Source of the DNA: Halichoerus grypus
Taxonomy: Eukaryota > Chordata > Mammalia > Carnivora > Phocidae
DNA length: 64,000 nt
Direction: 5' to 3'
NCBI RefSeq assembly: GCF_964656455.1
Contig: NC_135720.1
Location: forward strand, 103,986,696 to 104,050,695
How positions within the stretch are numbered: position 1 is the stretch's first letter; the number at the start of each line of letters is the position of its first letter. Positions 46,614 to 58,840 of the stretch are shown here, piece after piece. Position numbers and translations under genes: made by a program. The notes under the pieces are model-generated. The model was not told where the DNA came from, searched no databases, and was given only the letters and a program-made list of their open reading frames with translations.

Positions 46614-47344
46614 TACCCTCATTGACTGTACAAATTTTTCAAATCTCTGTTTTCATTTTGACCTAAAGGATCTACTCTTAATTTATTGAGAATGACCCAA
46701 GAAAAGTCTTCCACTACTTAGTTAAATGGTGGAGTATTTTTTCACAAAGTTTCAGCACAAAGAATTGGCCTGTTTAGGGAGTTTAAATATGTAAAAGCAT
46801 TCATAAAAGTTTAATGTCAGGTTTGAAAGTACAGGGCTTTTGTTGTGTCTTGCTTTGCATTGAACCCATTGATTTCTGTGAGCTGATTAGAATCATTCAT
46901 CCATCTTAGTTTGCACTTCTAATAGTATCTCAAACTGTATTCCATGTAATCTGAATATTTTTCAAGATGTATATAGATTTTTATGCACTAAATTTTTATT
47001 TCTTAGTCACTTAGTCACAATAATTTGGAAATATTTCGTACTTTTTCCTCATCCCTTGGAGATTTGCAATGCATATTAAAGCTTTAAAAACAAATTTTTA
47101 TCGTAAAGAAACTTATATTACTTGTTTAGTACAGTGGTCCCAGAAATCTTTGACAATGGAACCTTTTCTTCTGGAACATCTATTATAAGTTTTACAGTGC
47201 CGTGGTGTAGAACACTAGTGAAGAAAATGATGCCCTAAAGCTGCATGCCCTGGGGAATTTCCTTGGCCTACTGCCACAGGGAAGATGCAAAGTTAAAATG
47301 TTTAATTTTCACTATGAATATAAAGGGATTTTTCTGTGATAACT
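46614..47344. other. Single-copy DNA
   Basis: No feature recognised. Confidence 0.4.
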
Positions 47345-47448
47345 TTTTTTTAATTTAATTTTATTATGTTATGTTAGTCACCATAAAATACATCATTAGT
47401 TTTTGATGTAGTGATTCACGATTCATTGTTTTCATATAACACCCAGTG
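47345..47448 (-). mobile_element. Short arctoid-type L1 3' tail, antisense
   Basis: T-rich start, then 'ttattatgttatgttagtcaccataaaatacatcattagtttttgatgtagtg' and 'cattgttttcatataacacccagtg'. It is about 100 bp, the extreme 3' end of a 5'-truncated L1. Boundaries are from matching copies, and the duplication is not clear. Confidence 0.85.
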
Positions 47449-48774
47449 TTTTTTAAATGTGTTTCCACTTAAAAAGTGGCCAATTGTGTTACCTAGAGCT
47501 TGTGACATCAAGGAACAAGGTTATTACTTAATGGCTTTCCAATCAAAATAAAACTATTTTGCTCTTGTGTATAAAAGGGGTCTCAATCTTAAGGGTTTTG
47601 ATTTCTTCTTCTGGAAGGAGTATTGCTTTCGTTGGTGGTGAGGACTTCCTCTTTGAGTTTTATAAGATTTGACCAGTGGAAATGTCTTTGGGTGGTCTCT
47701 TAGCCTGGGGGATTGATACAGAAATCTTGGTTTACCTTTTCTGATAAATAGCCACTGCAGTTCTCTTATTCAAATCTCATCCAATGATTTCCTCTGTGAT
47801 CTGACCAAATGAGTAGGATTGGCATATGAACTTTTCTGAGGCTTGCTTTTTTAAAAGGGAACCATGTTTCCTTGAAATCTTGGATTATGAGAACCTTAAC
47901 ATTTTTTATTAGTTGAACTGAAATGAACCTGAAATATATTCACATAAAAAATTTTGATTTTAGAGACTGATATTTCAAAGATTTTGTTTCTGATTTAAGG
48001 CCCTGAACCTTTAATTTCAAGTTATGATTTATGAAATGACAAGAAATAAAAGAAGAGTATCTTCCTTTGTCTTATTACTATTTCTTAAAATGTTTTAAGC
48101 TTTTGAAACTTTCAGATTAAATTTCTACCTAGTGTTCTTTGCATTCCCTTAATATACTTATTCTCTTTCTTTGAATATTTTGTTTTTGCTGTGTAAAGTT
48201 TTTCAGCATATATGTGTGTGTGTATGTGTGTGTGTATATATATAGTCCTTCATTATTTTCAAATTATAGGAGATAGTTAAGGATGGTTTGTAACTGATGG
48301 CTTTTTAAAATTCTCATTTCTTAAAATTAAAGAAAGGAGGAAATGGAGGAAACTTTATTTCGACCTCTTTTATAACAAAGAATAGGTATTACTGTGTAAG
48401 AGCTTTCAGTGATAGGGTAATTATCTGGAGGATTTTATTTTCCGTCTCACTGCATTTAACATAGAAAATTTGCTTTTGCCTAATATAATTTTACTTGTTT
48501 GGGGAATAAGACAAACGATCCCTGACACTTATTTTTTTAAAGTCCTCTCTAAGTGCCAATAATATTAGCCACCATAAAGAGAGCTTCATATAAAGTGACA
48601 GTTTTCCATCAATATAACAGAATAAAAAAAGACTGCTATAGAGTGAATTCAAAATATTTGTAAGAATGAACAACATGGTTTAATGGTGCTAAGCACTGAA
48701 GTGTATAGTGTGCTACAACGAAAAGGTGTCTGAACCAGAATGCAAGAAAGTTGGATTTTAGGTGCTCAAATACA
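47449..48774. other. Single-copy DNA
   Basis: No gene or transposon recognised. A short TG/TA run lies at 48210-48243. Confidence 0.45.
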
Positions 48775-49167
48775 TCTAGCATACTTCCCCAAAGGAACTT
48801 TGCACTTGCTGCTTCCTTCTCCTGGAATTTTCTTTCTGTCCCACTCCTTCCAGTATTTGCCTCATTTTCTCAGGTATCTCTTATTATTACCCATTCTGAG
48901 ATTACTATTATCCTGGCCCCACCTTATCAAAAGTAATACTCATCTCCCTTTCTTCGCTTCTTTACTCTTTTTATTTTACTTCACTGCCCTTATTCCTGCC
49001 TGTAATTATATCATACATCTATTTGCTTTCCACTGTTTTTTGTTGTTGTTGTTGTTTTCTTTGTTAGAATGTGAGCTAAGAGTACAGAGCCACTGCTTTG
49101 TTCTTTGCTTTGTTGCTAAGGCCCTAGACAGTTGTCTAGCTCATAAATAATTCTTGAATGATTGAAC
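48775..49167 (+). mobile_element. LINE2 (L2) 3' end
   Basis: 'aactttgcacttgctgcttcc...ctggaattttctttctg', 'catctatttgctttcc', 'ttagaatgtgagct', and 'aataattcttgaatgattgaa' follow the L2 3' end. A (GTT)n run (49040-49055) is inside. The 136-codon frame 48740-49150 is a chance frame. Confidence 0.82.
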
Positions 49168-49682
49168 AGAGGAGTTTTGATAAATCTTAGGCTGAAGTTT
49201 TCTTATCTCTAAAATATGTGATGTTGTTCTTTTGTTTGCTTCCATTTCATGTATGAAATCTTTTGTTCTTCTCTGTTCACTAATTTGAATTTGTTAATAT
49301 TATGGTACTAAGCAGTATTTTATTTTATTGTGGTTATATTTGCATGTAGTTTGCTCTGACACACTGTAAGCTGCTCTAGTGTGTCTTACTCATCTTACTG
49401 TTTTCTTTGGCATCCAGTATCCAACCTTGCATATTGTGTACACATTTTGTATCTTATGGATCTGGTAAGATAAAGAAATTAAATATTCTGGTTAATAAAG
49501 ACTTACATATTGAATATCAAATATTCAAAGAACTGCAGTACAGTATTTTTTGCAGTACAGGACATTTTTGTTAACCTTTAAACACACACACTTGCGCACG
49601 ATATTTTTTTAAGAAAGCATTTTGGAAGGTTTGCTTTTCTTCATTATTTTGGTTTAGAATGTCAAAAGTGTTTTCTGGGTGG
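49168..49682. other. Mostly single-copy DNA, possible second L2 end
   Basis: 'cactgtaagctgctctagtgtgtcttactcatcttactg' near 49365-49400 resembles another L2 3' end but is too diverged to call. Confidence 0.35.
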
Positions 49683-49835
49683 TTATTTCATGGATAAAGC
49701 AAGGACTTTGGTGTCAGATATACCTGGCTTTAAATCTTGTTGTTTATTTGTTGTATGACTGTGGACAAGTTGCTTTTTTTCCCCTTAATCCTTAGTTTCC
49801 TCATCTATAAATTGGAGAAAATACTTAAGCATCAT
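49683..49835 (+). mobile_element. MIR SINE, sense
   Basis: 'gcaaggactttggtgtcagatatacctggctttaaatc', 'tgtatgactgtggacaagttgc', 'ccttagtttcctcatctataaattgg' follow MIR. It is truncated at its 3' end. Confidence 0.88.
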
Positions 49836-49839
49836 CATT

Positions 49840-50045
49840 TTATTGACAGTTATTAATATTTCCATGTATGAAGATATATTCTAAGTACTTTATATTAATC
49901 CATTTAATTTTCATAATAATCTTATGAGGTATAATGGTATTATATTTCATTATGCAAATGAGAAAATTGACACATTAAGAGGTAAATGCTTTGTGCAAAG
50001 TCATAGAGCTAATAAATGATCAAACCAGATTGGTACTAAGATGAT
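49840..50045 (-). mobile_element. MIR SINE, antisense
   Basis: 'tattctaagtactttatattaatccatttaattttcataataatcttatgaggtataatggtatta', 'caaatgagaaaattgacac' and 'gcaaagtcatagagctaataaatg' are MIR in reverse. It abuts the previous MIR head-out, so the two form an inverted pair. Confidence 0.85.
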
Positions 50046-51084
50046 TTAACATTTTCACTACAGGCTTTTTATATTGATATGAAGAAGAAGAAAATATTTT
50101 TCACCTGCTGAGTTTCATGATTGGCACATAATAGTATCTCAAAATATGTTGATGCCCTTTCTTCTCTTTCTTTTGTAGGGATTTTTGCTTGAATAACATT
50201 TATATGTTATCTTTTCAGTCTAGAGTTACCCTTTCCTTTTTGGTAGGGAATCACATGACAATGTACTTTCCTATTACCCAGTGCAAATTATCTAAAAATA
50301 GGTATGTTTAGTTATACTTCTATTTACAAAATATTTCTGTAAGTACTATATATAGGTGGATCTGAAAATTATGGCAGTAGAGAATGGATTTTATGTAAAT
50401 GTTACATTTTCTTACTTTTTACCAGGGTGAAAAAGCTTGATGTAGCTGATAACACAGAAAACTTAAACAGTAGATCTGGGAATTTTTTTTCTAGGTTTTT
50501 CATAATTGGTTGGTGACTTTGAAGTCTTAACTTCTGAAGTTTTTATTGCTTAGTTTTTATTGCTTATTAAATAAATGGGTAGATGTACATAATTTCTAAC
50601 ATGATCTTATCCTGCTCCTTTTACTTTTATGTTTCATATCAAGTTACCTTTTCATTTATTATATGTAGGAGGCTTGCCAAAGGAAATCCATTAATTCAAC
50701 TTCTTTAGAAAAATATGTTAAGTATTCTTTCTATTCTTTTCTTTTGAAGTGTATTTAATTGACAACTGTAGTATAGTCTTACAGAGGGTTCCTGGGAAGT
50801 AGCAAAGTTGCTGGCATTAGAATCCCGAGGAGATTTTCCAAAAGTCTCTCGTGCTGCAGTAGCTGAGAGATGAGTGCTGGATCATGCTAATGACACCTCT
50901 CCCATCATCCTACTGGATCCTTTCTTCCCGGTTAGGATTGAGAAGATAAGGAGATTTTGCAATGAGCAAATGTCTTTATATTTTTGCCTAGATATATGTG
51001 TGAATTTTTGTCTATTTTATATGGCCTAGCATTTTAGGCTCATTCCATTTTATAACTTGTAATTCCCTATTTCTGAGACTGCTG
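50046..51084. other. Single-copy DNA
   Basis: No repeat recognised. A slightly GC-richer patch at 50800-50930 has no motif. Confidence 0.4.
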
Positions 51085-51540
51085 TTACTACAGACTTAAA
51101 TCTTTCATTTGAGAAGAAAAATTAGGACAGTGGCTACAAAAAATGGCAACAGAGAAGGATACTGAAATACCTCCCTCCCACAGACTCACTGAATATACAG
51201 CTACACACAGAGCAATTACCTTTCTGAAAGAAATCCAGAAACTAGCTGCATAACTCCTATACTTTGGATGAATGAGAAAATACCCATGTTGAAATGGCAC
51301 TCATCTAAAGCTGACTGTGATCATCCCCAGGGAACAAGATAGCCAGCAGACACCTCCCCTGCCCTCTCCCTGTAGCCTGCTCTAAGTCACTGGCATGTTT
51401 CTGGAAGGATCTTATAGACACATTTGACACACAAGCTTTTGACAGTGATGCCAGAGGGATGTGCCTCCAGATTACCTGGATCTGATATCCAGTGGGGCAT
51501 GCATTCAGGGGTCCTACAGGACTGTAGCAACAAGTAATTT

Positions 51541-51720
51541 TTTTTAAAGATTTTATTTAGTTATTTGAGAGTGAGAGAACATGAGCTGGAGGGAGGGGCA
51601 GAGGGAGAAGCAGACTCCCTGCTGCGGAAGGAGCCTGACACAAGGCTCGATCTCAAGACCCTGTATTCATGACCTGAGCCGAAGGCAGCCTGTTAACCGA
51701 ATGAGCCACCCAGATGCCCC
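51541..51720 (-). mobile_element. CAN-SINE nested in L1, antisense
   Basis: 'aaagattttatttagttatttgagag', purine tract, 'acaaggctcgatctcaag', 'cgaatgagccacccagatgcccc'. ACAAGTAATTT at left and ACAAGAAATAAATT at right suggest a diverged target duplication. Confidence 0.9.
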
Positions 51721-52364
51721 ACAAGAAATAAATTCTTAAGAGGCTCAGGAATGCAAACTCCTCTCCTCCCCCGACAGATATACCCAATCTTGTGGCTATA
51801 TACCTAGGCTCAGTACAGAGGTAAAATTGAAGACAGAGCAGTGGAAATCATCCAGTCAGAGGGGCAAAAAGAAAAAAAAGAATTGAAAGCAATAGAAATA
51901 GTTTAAGAGACTTATGGAATCCCCTGAAACAGCAACAAATACATTATAGGGGTCCCAGGAGGAGAACAATGAGAGAAAGGGGTAGAAGTGTATTCTAAGA
52001 AATCATGGCTGAAAACCTAGCCTGCTCAAAGAAATAGACATCTAGATCCTGAAAGCATAAGGAGTACCAAAAAAGGTAAATATAAAGAGATTCACCCTGA
52101 GACATAATTAACTTGTCAGAAGTTAAAGACAAAGAGAGAATCTTAAAAGCAACAAGGAAAAAACAAGAAAACTTATGTACAAAGGAATCCTCATAAGATT
52201 AAGAGATTTTTCTCATTAGAAAGTTTAAAGGCCCAAAGGAAGTGGTACAATATATTCCAAGTGCTAGAAGAAAAAACTGGCAACCAAGAATAAGCTACCC
52301 AGCAAAGTTATCCTTCACAATTGAAGGAGAGATAGAGTTTTCCAGACTAGCAAAGGCTGAAGGG

Positions 52365-52426
52365 GTCCATCATTATTAAACTGACCTTACAAGAAGTCCA
52401 TCATTACTAAACTGACCTTACAAGAA
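52365..52426. repeat. 31-bp tandem duplication inside L1
   Basis: Two adjacent units of 31 bases, each beginning GTCCATCATTA and ending CTTACAAGAA. They differ at one base (TTATTAAA versus TTACTAAA). The L1 consensus has one copy, so this is a local duplication. Confidence 0.93.
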
Positions 52427-52528
52427 ATGTTATTTTTTTTTAATTGTTAGTTAGTCACTATACAGTACATCATTAGTTTTTGATATAGTGTTCCATGATT
52501 CATTGTTTCCATATAACAAGAAATGTTA
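52420..52528 (-). mobile_element. 83-bp arctoid-type L1 3' tail nested in older L1, with exact duplication
   Basis: The insert 52433-52515 holds 'gttagttagtcactatacagtacatcattagtttttgatatagtgttccatg'. ACAAGAAATGTTA is repeated exactly at 52420-52432 and 52516-52528. Removing the insert restores the L1 phrase 'caagaaatgttaaagggag'. Confidence 0.95.
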
Positions 52529-53992
52529 AAGGGAGGTCTTCTGTCTAGAATGAAAGAATGCTAATTAGTAACAGGAAAACATATGAAACTATGAAAGTAC
52601 TAGTAAAGGTAAATATATAGTTTAATTCAGAATATTCTAATGTTGTAATGGTGGTGATAAAGTACTCTATCCCTAGCCTGAAGGTTAAGATAGTATAAAA
52701 AATAACCATAACTACAATAATTTAAATGGATACACCAAGTAAATTGTGACATCAAAAACATAAATTGAGATGGGGAGAATATAAAAATATAGAGATTTTG
52801 TATGCATTTGAAATTAAGTAGTTACGAGCTTAAAATAATACTGTTAGAACTATGTTTTATGTAAACGCTGTGGCAACTAGAAGCAAAAACCTATAGTAGG
52901 TTCAGAAAAGATAGAGAAATGTATCCATGCATACCACAAATGTCATAAAATTACAAACAGGAAAATGACATGAGTAAATCCAGCTCTCTCAATAAGTACT
53001 TTAAATGTAAATGGACTAAATTCTCCAATCAAAAGCCATGGAGTGGCTGAATGCATTAAGAAAACAAGATCCAACTATTTGTTACCTATAACAGACACAC
53101 ATGAAATGTAAGGATGCATGTAGACCTAAAGTGAAAGGATGCAGAAAGATATTCCATGCAAATAGAAATGAAAAGAAAGCTGGATAGTTATATTAGATAA
53201 AATAGGTACAGAAACGAAGACTGTAACAAGAGACAAAGAAGTTCATTATATAATGATAAAAGGATCAATTTATGGAAAAGGTATAACATTTTTATATATT
53301 TATGTAACCTAACATAGGATCACTTAAATATATAAGGCAAATATTAACAATCTGACCAGAGAAATAAGCAATACAAGTATAGGGGACTTTAGTACCCCAT
53401 TTCAAAAATTGAACATCCAGACAGAAAATCTATAAGGAAACTTTGGATATAAAATATACATTAGACCAGATGGAATTAAACACTTACAGCACATTCCACT
53501 CAACAGCTGAATATACATTCTTCTCTTTCTCAATGGAACATTCTCCTAGATAGATCATATGTTTGGCCACAAAACATGTCTTTATAAATTTGAGAAGATT
53601 GATATTCTATCAAGTATCTTTTGACCACAGTGGTATGAGACTAGAAATCAGTTACAAGAAGAATACTGGAGAATTTAAAAATATGTGGACACTGTCATCC
53701 TCCTGACCAACCAATTGGTCAAAAAAGAAATCAAAGAGAAATAAAATATCTTGAGACAAAGGAAGATGGAAACACAACATACCACAATTTATGGGATGCT
53801 GCAAAAGCAGTTCTAATAGAGAAGTTTATAGTAATAAACACCCACATTAAGAAACAGCAAAGATCTTTGAAAAAATGAAACAAAGATTTTAAATAACCTA
53901 TGTTTACACCTCAAGGAAGTAGAAAAAGAAGAACAAAGTAAGCCCAAAGAACAAAATTAGTAGAAGAGGGAAAATGGCAAAGATCAGAGCAG

Positions 53993-54083
53993 ATAATCTA
54001 TATAAATATTGAATCACTATGATGTACACCTGAAAATAATACAGATTTGTATTTTAGTTCTTTAAAAAATTTAGAGAAAAAAC
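53993..54083 (+). mobile_element. Short L1 3' tail, sense, nested in L1 ORF2
   Basis: 'tattgaatcactatgatgtacacctgaaaataatacag' is L1 3' UTR end sequence, out of place in ORF2. It is flanked by the ORF2 phrases 'ggcaaagatcagagcaga' and 'aacaaatgatacagagactaaaaag', which join when it is removed. About 80-90 bp. Exact ends are uncertain. Confidence 0.7.
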
Positions 54084-54256
54084 AAATGATACAGAGACTA
54101 AAAAGATAATAGAAATGATCAATGAAATTGAGAGCAATAGATAAACAAAATAGACATAATAGACCTCTATGTAGACTATTCAAAAAAAATACAGAATTCA
54201 AATATTAATTTAAAAGAAAATGGTATTACAGTTTGTGTGTGATATCACACAAATAG

Positions 54257-54476
54257 AAAGGATCATAAGAGGGGCTCCTGGGTGGCTTAGTTAAGCATCT
54301 GTCTTCTGCCCAGGTCATGATCCCAGGGGCCTGAAATTGAGCCTCACATAGGCCCATGCTCAGCAGGGAGTCTGCTTCTTCCTCTACCCCTACCCCTGCT
54401 CATGCTCCCTCTCCCTCTGTCTCTCTCTCTCAAATAAATAAATGAAATATTAAAAAAAAAAAAAGGTTCATGAGAG
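54257..54476 (+). mobile_element. CAN-SINE nested in L1, sense
   Basis: The body is 54272-54461: GGGGCTCCTGGGTGGCTTAG head, shortened by a few bases, AAATAAATAAATGAAATATT and an A13 tail. Flanks AAAGGATCATAAGAG and AAAGGTTCATGAGAG (two differences). Confidence 0.94.
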
Positions 54477-54539
54477 ATTACCCTGACAGTTTTTTGGAGC
54501 CAGCTGCACAGACTAGAAGAAGTGGATAAATTACTAGAA

Positions 54540-55228
54540 ACATGCAGTATCTCAAGACTGAATCAAGAAGAAATAGAATTCCTAAACAAACCAATAACAA
54601 ATAAGGTGATTTAGTCAATAATCAAAAACCTTTTATCAAATAGAAATCCAGTTCAGACAGCTTCATTGGTGAATTCTACCAAATATTTAAAGAAGGATTT
54701 ATATCAGTACTTCCTAAACTCTTTCAAAAAATACTTTAGAAGGAAACACTTCTTAAACTCATTTTATGAGGCTAGCAATACCCTGAAAAGAAAACTAGAC
54801 AAGGACAGTATAAGAAAAGAAAATTATAGGCCAATATCCCTGATGCAAAAAAAAAAAAAAAAAACACACACAACCAGGTACTAGCAAACTGAATTCAACA
54901 GTACATTAAAAGAATCATGCACTATGATCAAGTGGGATTTATTTCAGGTATGCAAAGATGGTTGAACACCTGCAAATCAGTCAATATGATATATCACATT
55001 AAATGAAGCCTAATTCATATGATCATCTCTCTAGATGTGGTGGAAATATTTGACCTAATTCTATGTCATGTCATGATGAAAACTCTAGCAAACTGTGTGT
55101 AGAGGAAACGTATGTCAATATACTAATTTCCACATATGAAAAGCTCACAGCTAACATACTCAGTGGTGAAAAGCTGAATGCTTATTTTATAAGATTAGAA
55201 GAAGGTAAGGATGCCTACTCTTGCCACT
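54540..55228 (+). pseudogene. L1 ORF2 reverse-transcriptase coding, broken
   Basis: Short open pieces retain the reverse-transcriptase order. Near 54540-54600 the phrase 'ctgaatcaagaagaaatagaattcctaaac' encodes the LNQEEIE region. The frame at 54666-54884 includes DSIRKENYRPISLM, normally [21 protein letters not shown]. It is broken by a poly(A) expansion at 54847-54864. Confidence 0.85.
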
Positions 55229-55439
55229 TTTTTTTTTTTTTGAAGATTTATTTATTTGACAGAGAGACAGTGAGAGAGGGAACATAAGCAGGGGGAGTGG
55301 GAGAGGGAGAAACAGGCTTCCCTGCCGAGCAGGGAGCCCGACATATGGGGCTCGATCCCAGGACCCTGGGACCATGACCTGAGCCAAAAGCAGATGCTTA
55401 ACGACTGAGCCACCCAGGCGCCCTACTCATACCACTTTT
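55215..55439 (-). mobile_element. CAN-SINE nested in L1, antisense
   Basis: The body is 55232-55422: poly(T), 'gaagatttatttatttgacag', 'ggggctcgatcccagg', 'cttaacgactgagccacccaggcgcc'. Flanks CTACTCTTGCCACTTTT and CTACTCATACCACTTTT differ at two bases. Confidence 0.95.
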
Positions 55440-56997
55440 ATACACGATACTGGAATTCCTAGCCAGAGCAGTTAAGCAAGAAAACAAAACAGAAATCTTC
55501 CCAACAAGAAAGGAAGAAGTAAAATTGTCTTTATTTTCATATGATACAATATGATATATAGAAAACCCTAAAGACTCCACCAGAAGTCTTTGAATTTAAC
55601 GAATTCACTAAAGTTGCAGGATACAAAAATAATATACAAAAATCAGTTGCAGTCTGTACACTAACAGCAAACAGCAACAGGAATTAAGAAAACAGTCCCA
55701 TTTAGAATAGCATCACAGAGAATAAAATACTTGGGAATAAAGTTAACCTGGGAGGTAGTAGATCTGTACACTGAAAACTATAAGAAAACATTGATAAAAA
55801 AATTGTAGAAGATATAAATGGAAAGATATTCTGTTCTCATTGATTTGGAAGAATTGATTTAAAAATTTTCCTAGTACCCAAAGCCATCTACAGACTCAGT
55901 GAAATCCCTATCAAACTTCCAGTAGCAGTTTTTACAGAAATAGAAAAGCTAAATCTTAAAATTTGTAAGGAACCACAAAAGAGCCTGAATACCCAAAGCA
56001 ATCTTGAGAAGGAAGAACAAAATTGGGGACATAACACTTCCTGAATTCAAATTATATTATAGAGGTATAGTAATCAAAACAGTATGATATTGGCATAAAA
56101 AACAGACACATAGATTAATGGAACAGAATAGAGACATATTTAATTTATAAGTGGGACAAGACTATACAATGGAGAAATGTCAGTCTCTTCAGTAAATGGT
56201 GTTAGGAAAACTGGATAGTCACATGCAAAAGAATGAAACTAGACCCCTGTCTTACACTGTACACAAAAAGTAACTCAAAATGGATTAAAAACATGAGATT
56301 TGAAACCATAAAACTCCTAGAAGAAAACAGGTGGTAAGCTCTTTTACATCATTCTTGGTCATGATTTTTCAGATTTGACACCAAAATTATAGGCAACAAA
56401 AGCCAAGTATAGAAGTGGGACTGCATAAAACCAAAAAGCCTGTGCACAGCAAAGGAAACAAACTGAAAAGGCAACCTGTGGAATGGGAAGATATATTTGG
56501 CAGTGATATGTTCGATGATGGGTTAATATCCAAGATATATAAAGAACTTAAGAACATAACAAATTCAATTAAAAATAGGCAGAGGAGTTGAATAGACATC
56601 TTTTCACAGAAGACATCCTGTGACCAGTATGTACATAAAAAGGTGCTTAGCATCAAACCCTTAAACCTGTTAAAATGGTTATCATCAAAAAGACAAGAGA
56701 TGACCAGTGTTGGCAAGGATGTAGAGAAATGGGAACCCTAGTATACCGTTGGTAGGAATGTGAATGGTGTAACCATAGTGAAAAACTATGGAAGTTCCTT
56801 AAATAATTAAAAATAGAACCACCATATGATCCACCATTTTTACTTCTGGGCATATATCCAAAGGAAGTGAAAATGATCTTGAAGAGATCATTTGCACTTT
56901 GATGTTCATTGCATTATTCACAATAGCCTAGACACTGTGAAAACCTTGGTGTCTGTCAGTAGGTGAATGGATAAAAGTGTAGTACATATATATGTGT

Positions 56998-57190
56998 ACA
57001 TATATTACATTTATATACATATATATAAATACATATACTCTTGCTGCAATGGAGTATTATACAGCCATGAGAAAAATGTGTATCCTGTTGTTTTTGACAA
57101 AATGGATTGACCTTGAGGGTATTATGCTATGTGAAATAAGTCAGACAGATAAAGATAAATACCATCTATCACTTATATGTGGAATCTAAA
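56998..57190 (+). pseudogene. L1 ORF2p C-terminus
   Basis: The frame includes LAAMEYYTAMRKMCIL and KWIDLEGIMLCEISQTDKDK, matching the ORF2p C-terminus (MEYYSAIKK...TWMDLE...LSEVSQTEKDKYH). An AT/AC-rich run just upstream (56975-57040) has expanded. Confidence 0.88.
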
Positions 57191-57545
57191 ATAGCTAAAC
57201 TGAAACAGACAGAAATGGTGGTTTTCAGGGACTGGGGAGTAGGAGGATATGGGAGGTATTTGATACAGTATGTTTCAGTTTTAAGATGAATAAATTCTGG
57301 CAATGTAATATATAGCATGGTGATTATAGTTAATAAAACTGTATTATATATTTGGAAGTTGCCATGAGAGTAAATAATAAGTGTTCTTACCACAAAAAGA
57401 AGTGATAATTGTGTGAAATGGATGTTTTAGTTAATACAATGGTGGTAACAATTTCACAGTATATAAGTGTATCAAATCACATGTTATACAACTTAAACTT
57501 ATGCAACATTATATGTTAGTTATATTTCAATAAAGATGGGGGTAA

Positions 57546-57814
57546 AAATCTTTCATTTGAAGACAGTTAAAAACAAAAACAAAAACAACAAATTTCAAGC
57601 CTGGGCTCAAGTGTGGATAAGCAGTCTGTTAAAAAGAACAAGAGAAAATACCTTAGGGCATTTATTATAACTTAGTCACTACAAATATATTCTGGAATGT
57701 ACTTCAAGATCACATGTTCTACTGTTTTAAAGATATAACTTCATAAGTGTTTGTTTCATACAAAAATTTTTCCATTGGACTCTGGGTTATGATTTCTAAT
57801 TTTTTCCTTTTTTT
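57546..57814. other. Spacer between two convergent L1s
   Basis: About 270 bp of apparently single-copy DNA, with AAAACAAAAACAAAAAC near 57571-57590 that may be the tail of the left L1. Confidence 0.5.
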
Positions 57815-58272
57815 TTGTTTTATTTTAACTTGAAGTATAGTTGACATATTAGTTTCAGGTGTACAATATAGTGATTTGAAAATTACATAAATTATAAAAT
57901 GCTTACCACAATAAGTATAGTTAGCATCTGTCACCATACAAAGCAATACAGTATTATTGACTATATTCCCTATGCTATAATTTCTATCTCCATGATATTT
58001 ATTTTATAACTGGAAATTTGTACCTTAGAATCCCCTTCACCTGTTTTGCCCAGCCCTCTCCTCTCTGGCAACCATCAGTTTGCTCTCTATATTTTTAAGT
58101 CTGCTTTTGTTTGTTTTGTTTTGATTCCATGTATAAATAAAATTATACGGTATTTATCTTTCTCTGACTTATTTTACTTAGCCTAATACCCTTAGGTCTG
58201 TACATGTCATGAATGGCAAGATATCCTTTTATATTGCTGAGTAATATTTCATTGTGTATATATAACACATCG
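57815..58272 (-). mobile_element. L1 3' UTR, antisense, truncated
   Basis: 'aacttgaagtatagttgacatattagtttcaggtgtacaatat', 'ctctggcaaccatcag', 'acttagcctaataccc', 'gctgagtaatatttcattgtgtatatataacac'. It ends abruptly at 58272, where a second L1 3' UTR starts with the same opening phrase. Confidence 0.88.
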
Positions 58273-58840
58273 TTAAAATTTTTATTATTGAATTATAGTT
58301 GACATATAATATTAGTTTCAGGTGTACAACATACTGATTCAACTATTCTATACATTACTCAGTGCTTACATCAAAGTCAGTGTAGTCACAGTCTATCACC
58401 ATACAACATTATTAAAATGTTATTGACTATAATCCCCTATGGTATACTTTTCATCTCAGTGAGTTATTTATTTTATAGCTAGAAGCTTGTATCTCTTAAA
58501 TCCCTTTATATACTTAGTTCACCCTCACCCCCACCTCTGCTTTGGTAACCACTAGATTGTTCTCTGTATTTAAAAGATTGTTTTGTTTTTTATATTCCAC
58601 ATATAAGTGAAAACGTATGGTATTTGTCTTTCTTTGACTTATTTCGCTTAGCATAATGCCCTCTAGGTCCGTCCAGTTTATTGAAGATGGTAACATCCTT
58701 TTCTTTTCTATACCTGAGTAATATTCCACACACCACATCTTTATCCATTCATTTATTGGTTTATATTTGGGTTACTGCATATCTTGGCTCTTGTAAACAA
58801 TGTTGCAAAAAACCTAAGGGTGCATATATCTTTTCAAATT

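Larger units (their letters stand above)
51085..57545 (+). mobile_element. Long L1M element, sense, with five nested insertions
   Basis: The left part (51085-52990) matches the region upstream of ORF2 in L1MA/L1MB-like elements: 'cttaaaagcaacaagg', 'caaccaagaataagctacccagcaaagttatcc', 'tacaagaaatgttaaagggag'. ORF2 starts near 53000 ('aatggactaaattctccaatcaaaagcc') and runs to about 57190. The 3' UTR ends with 'gttagttatatttcaataaagatgg' at about 57540. Many frameshifts and stops are present. No ORF1 was recognised. Inserted: SINEs at 51541, 54272 and 55232, and L1 tails at 52433 and about 53993. Confidence 0.9.

Noticed and set aside
48740..49150. 136-codon plus-strand open frame, hydrophobic
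   Set aside because: It overlies an L2 3' end, and its leucine/phenylalanine richness comes from the T/C-rich L2 sequence. No domain or splice context.
56387..56716. 109-codon minus-strand open frame
   Set aside because: It is the antisense shadow of L1 ORF2 coding on the plus strand.
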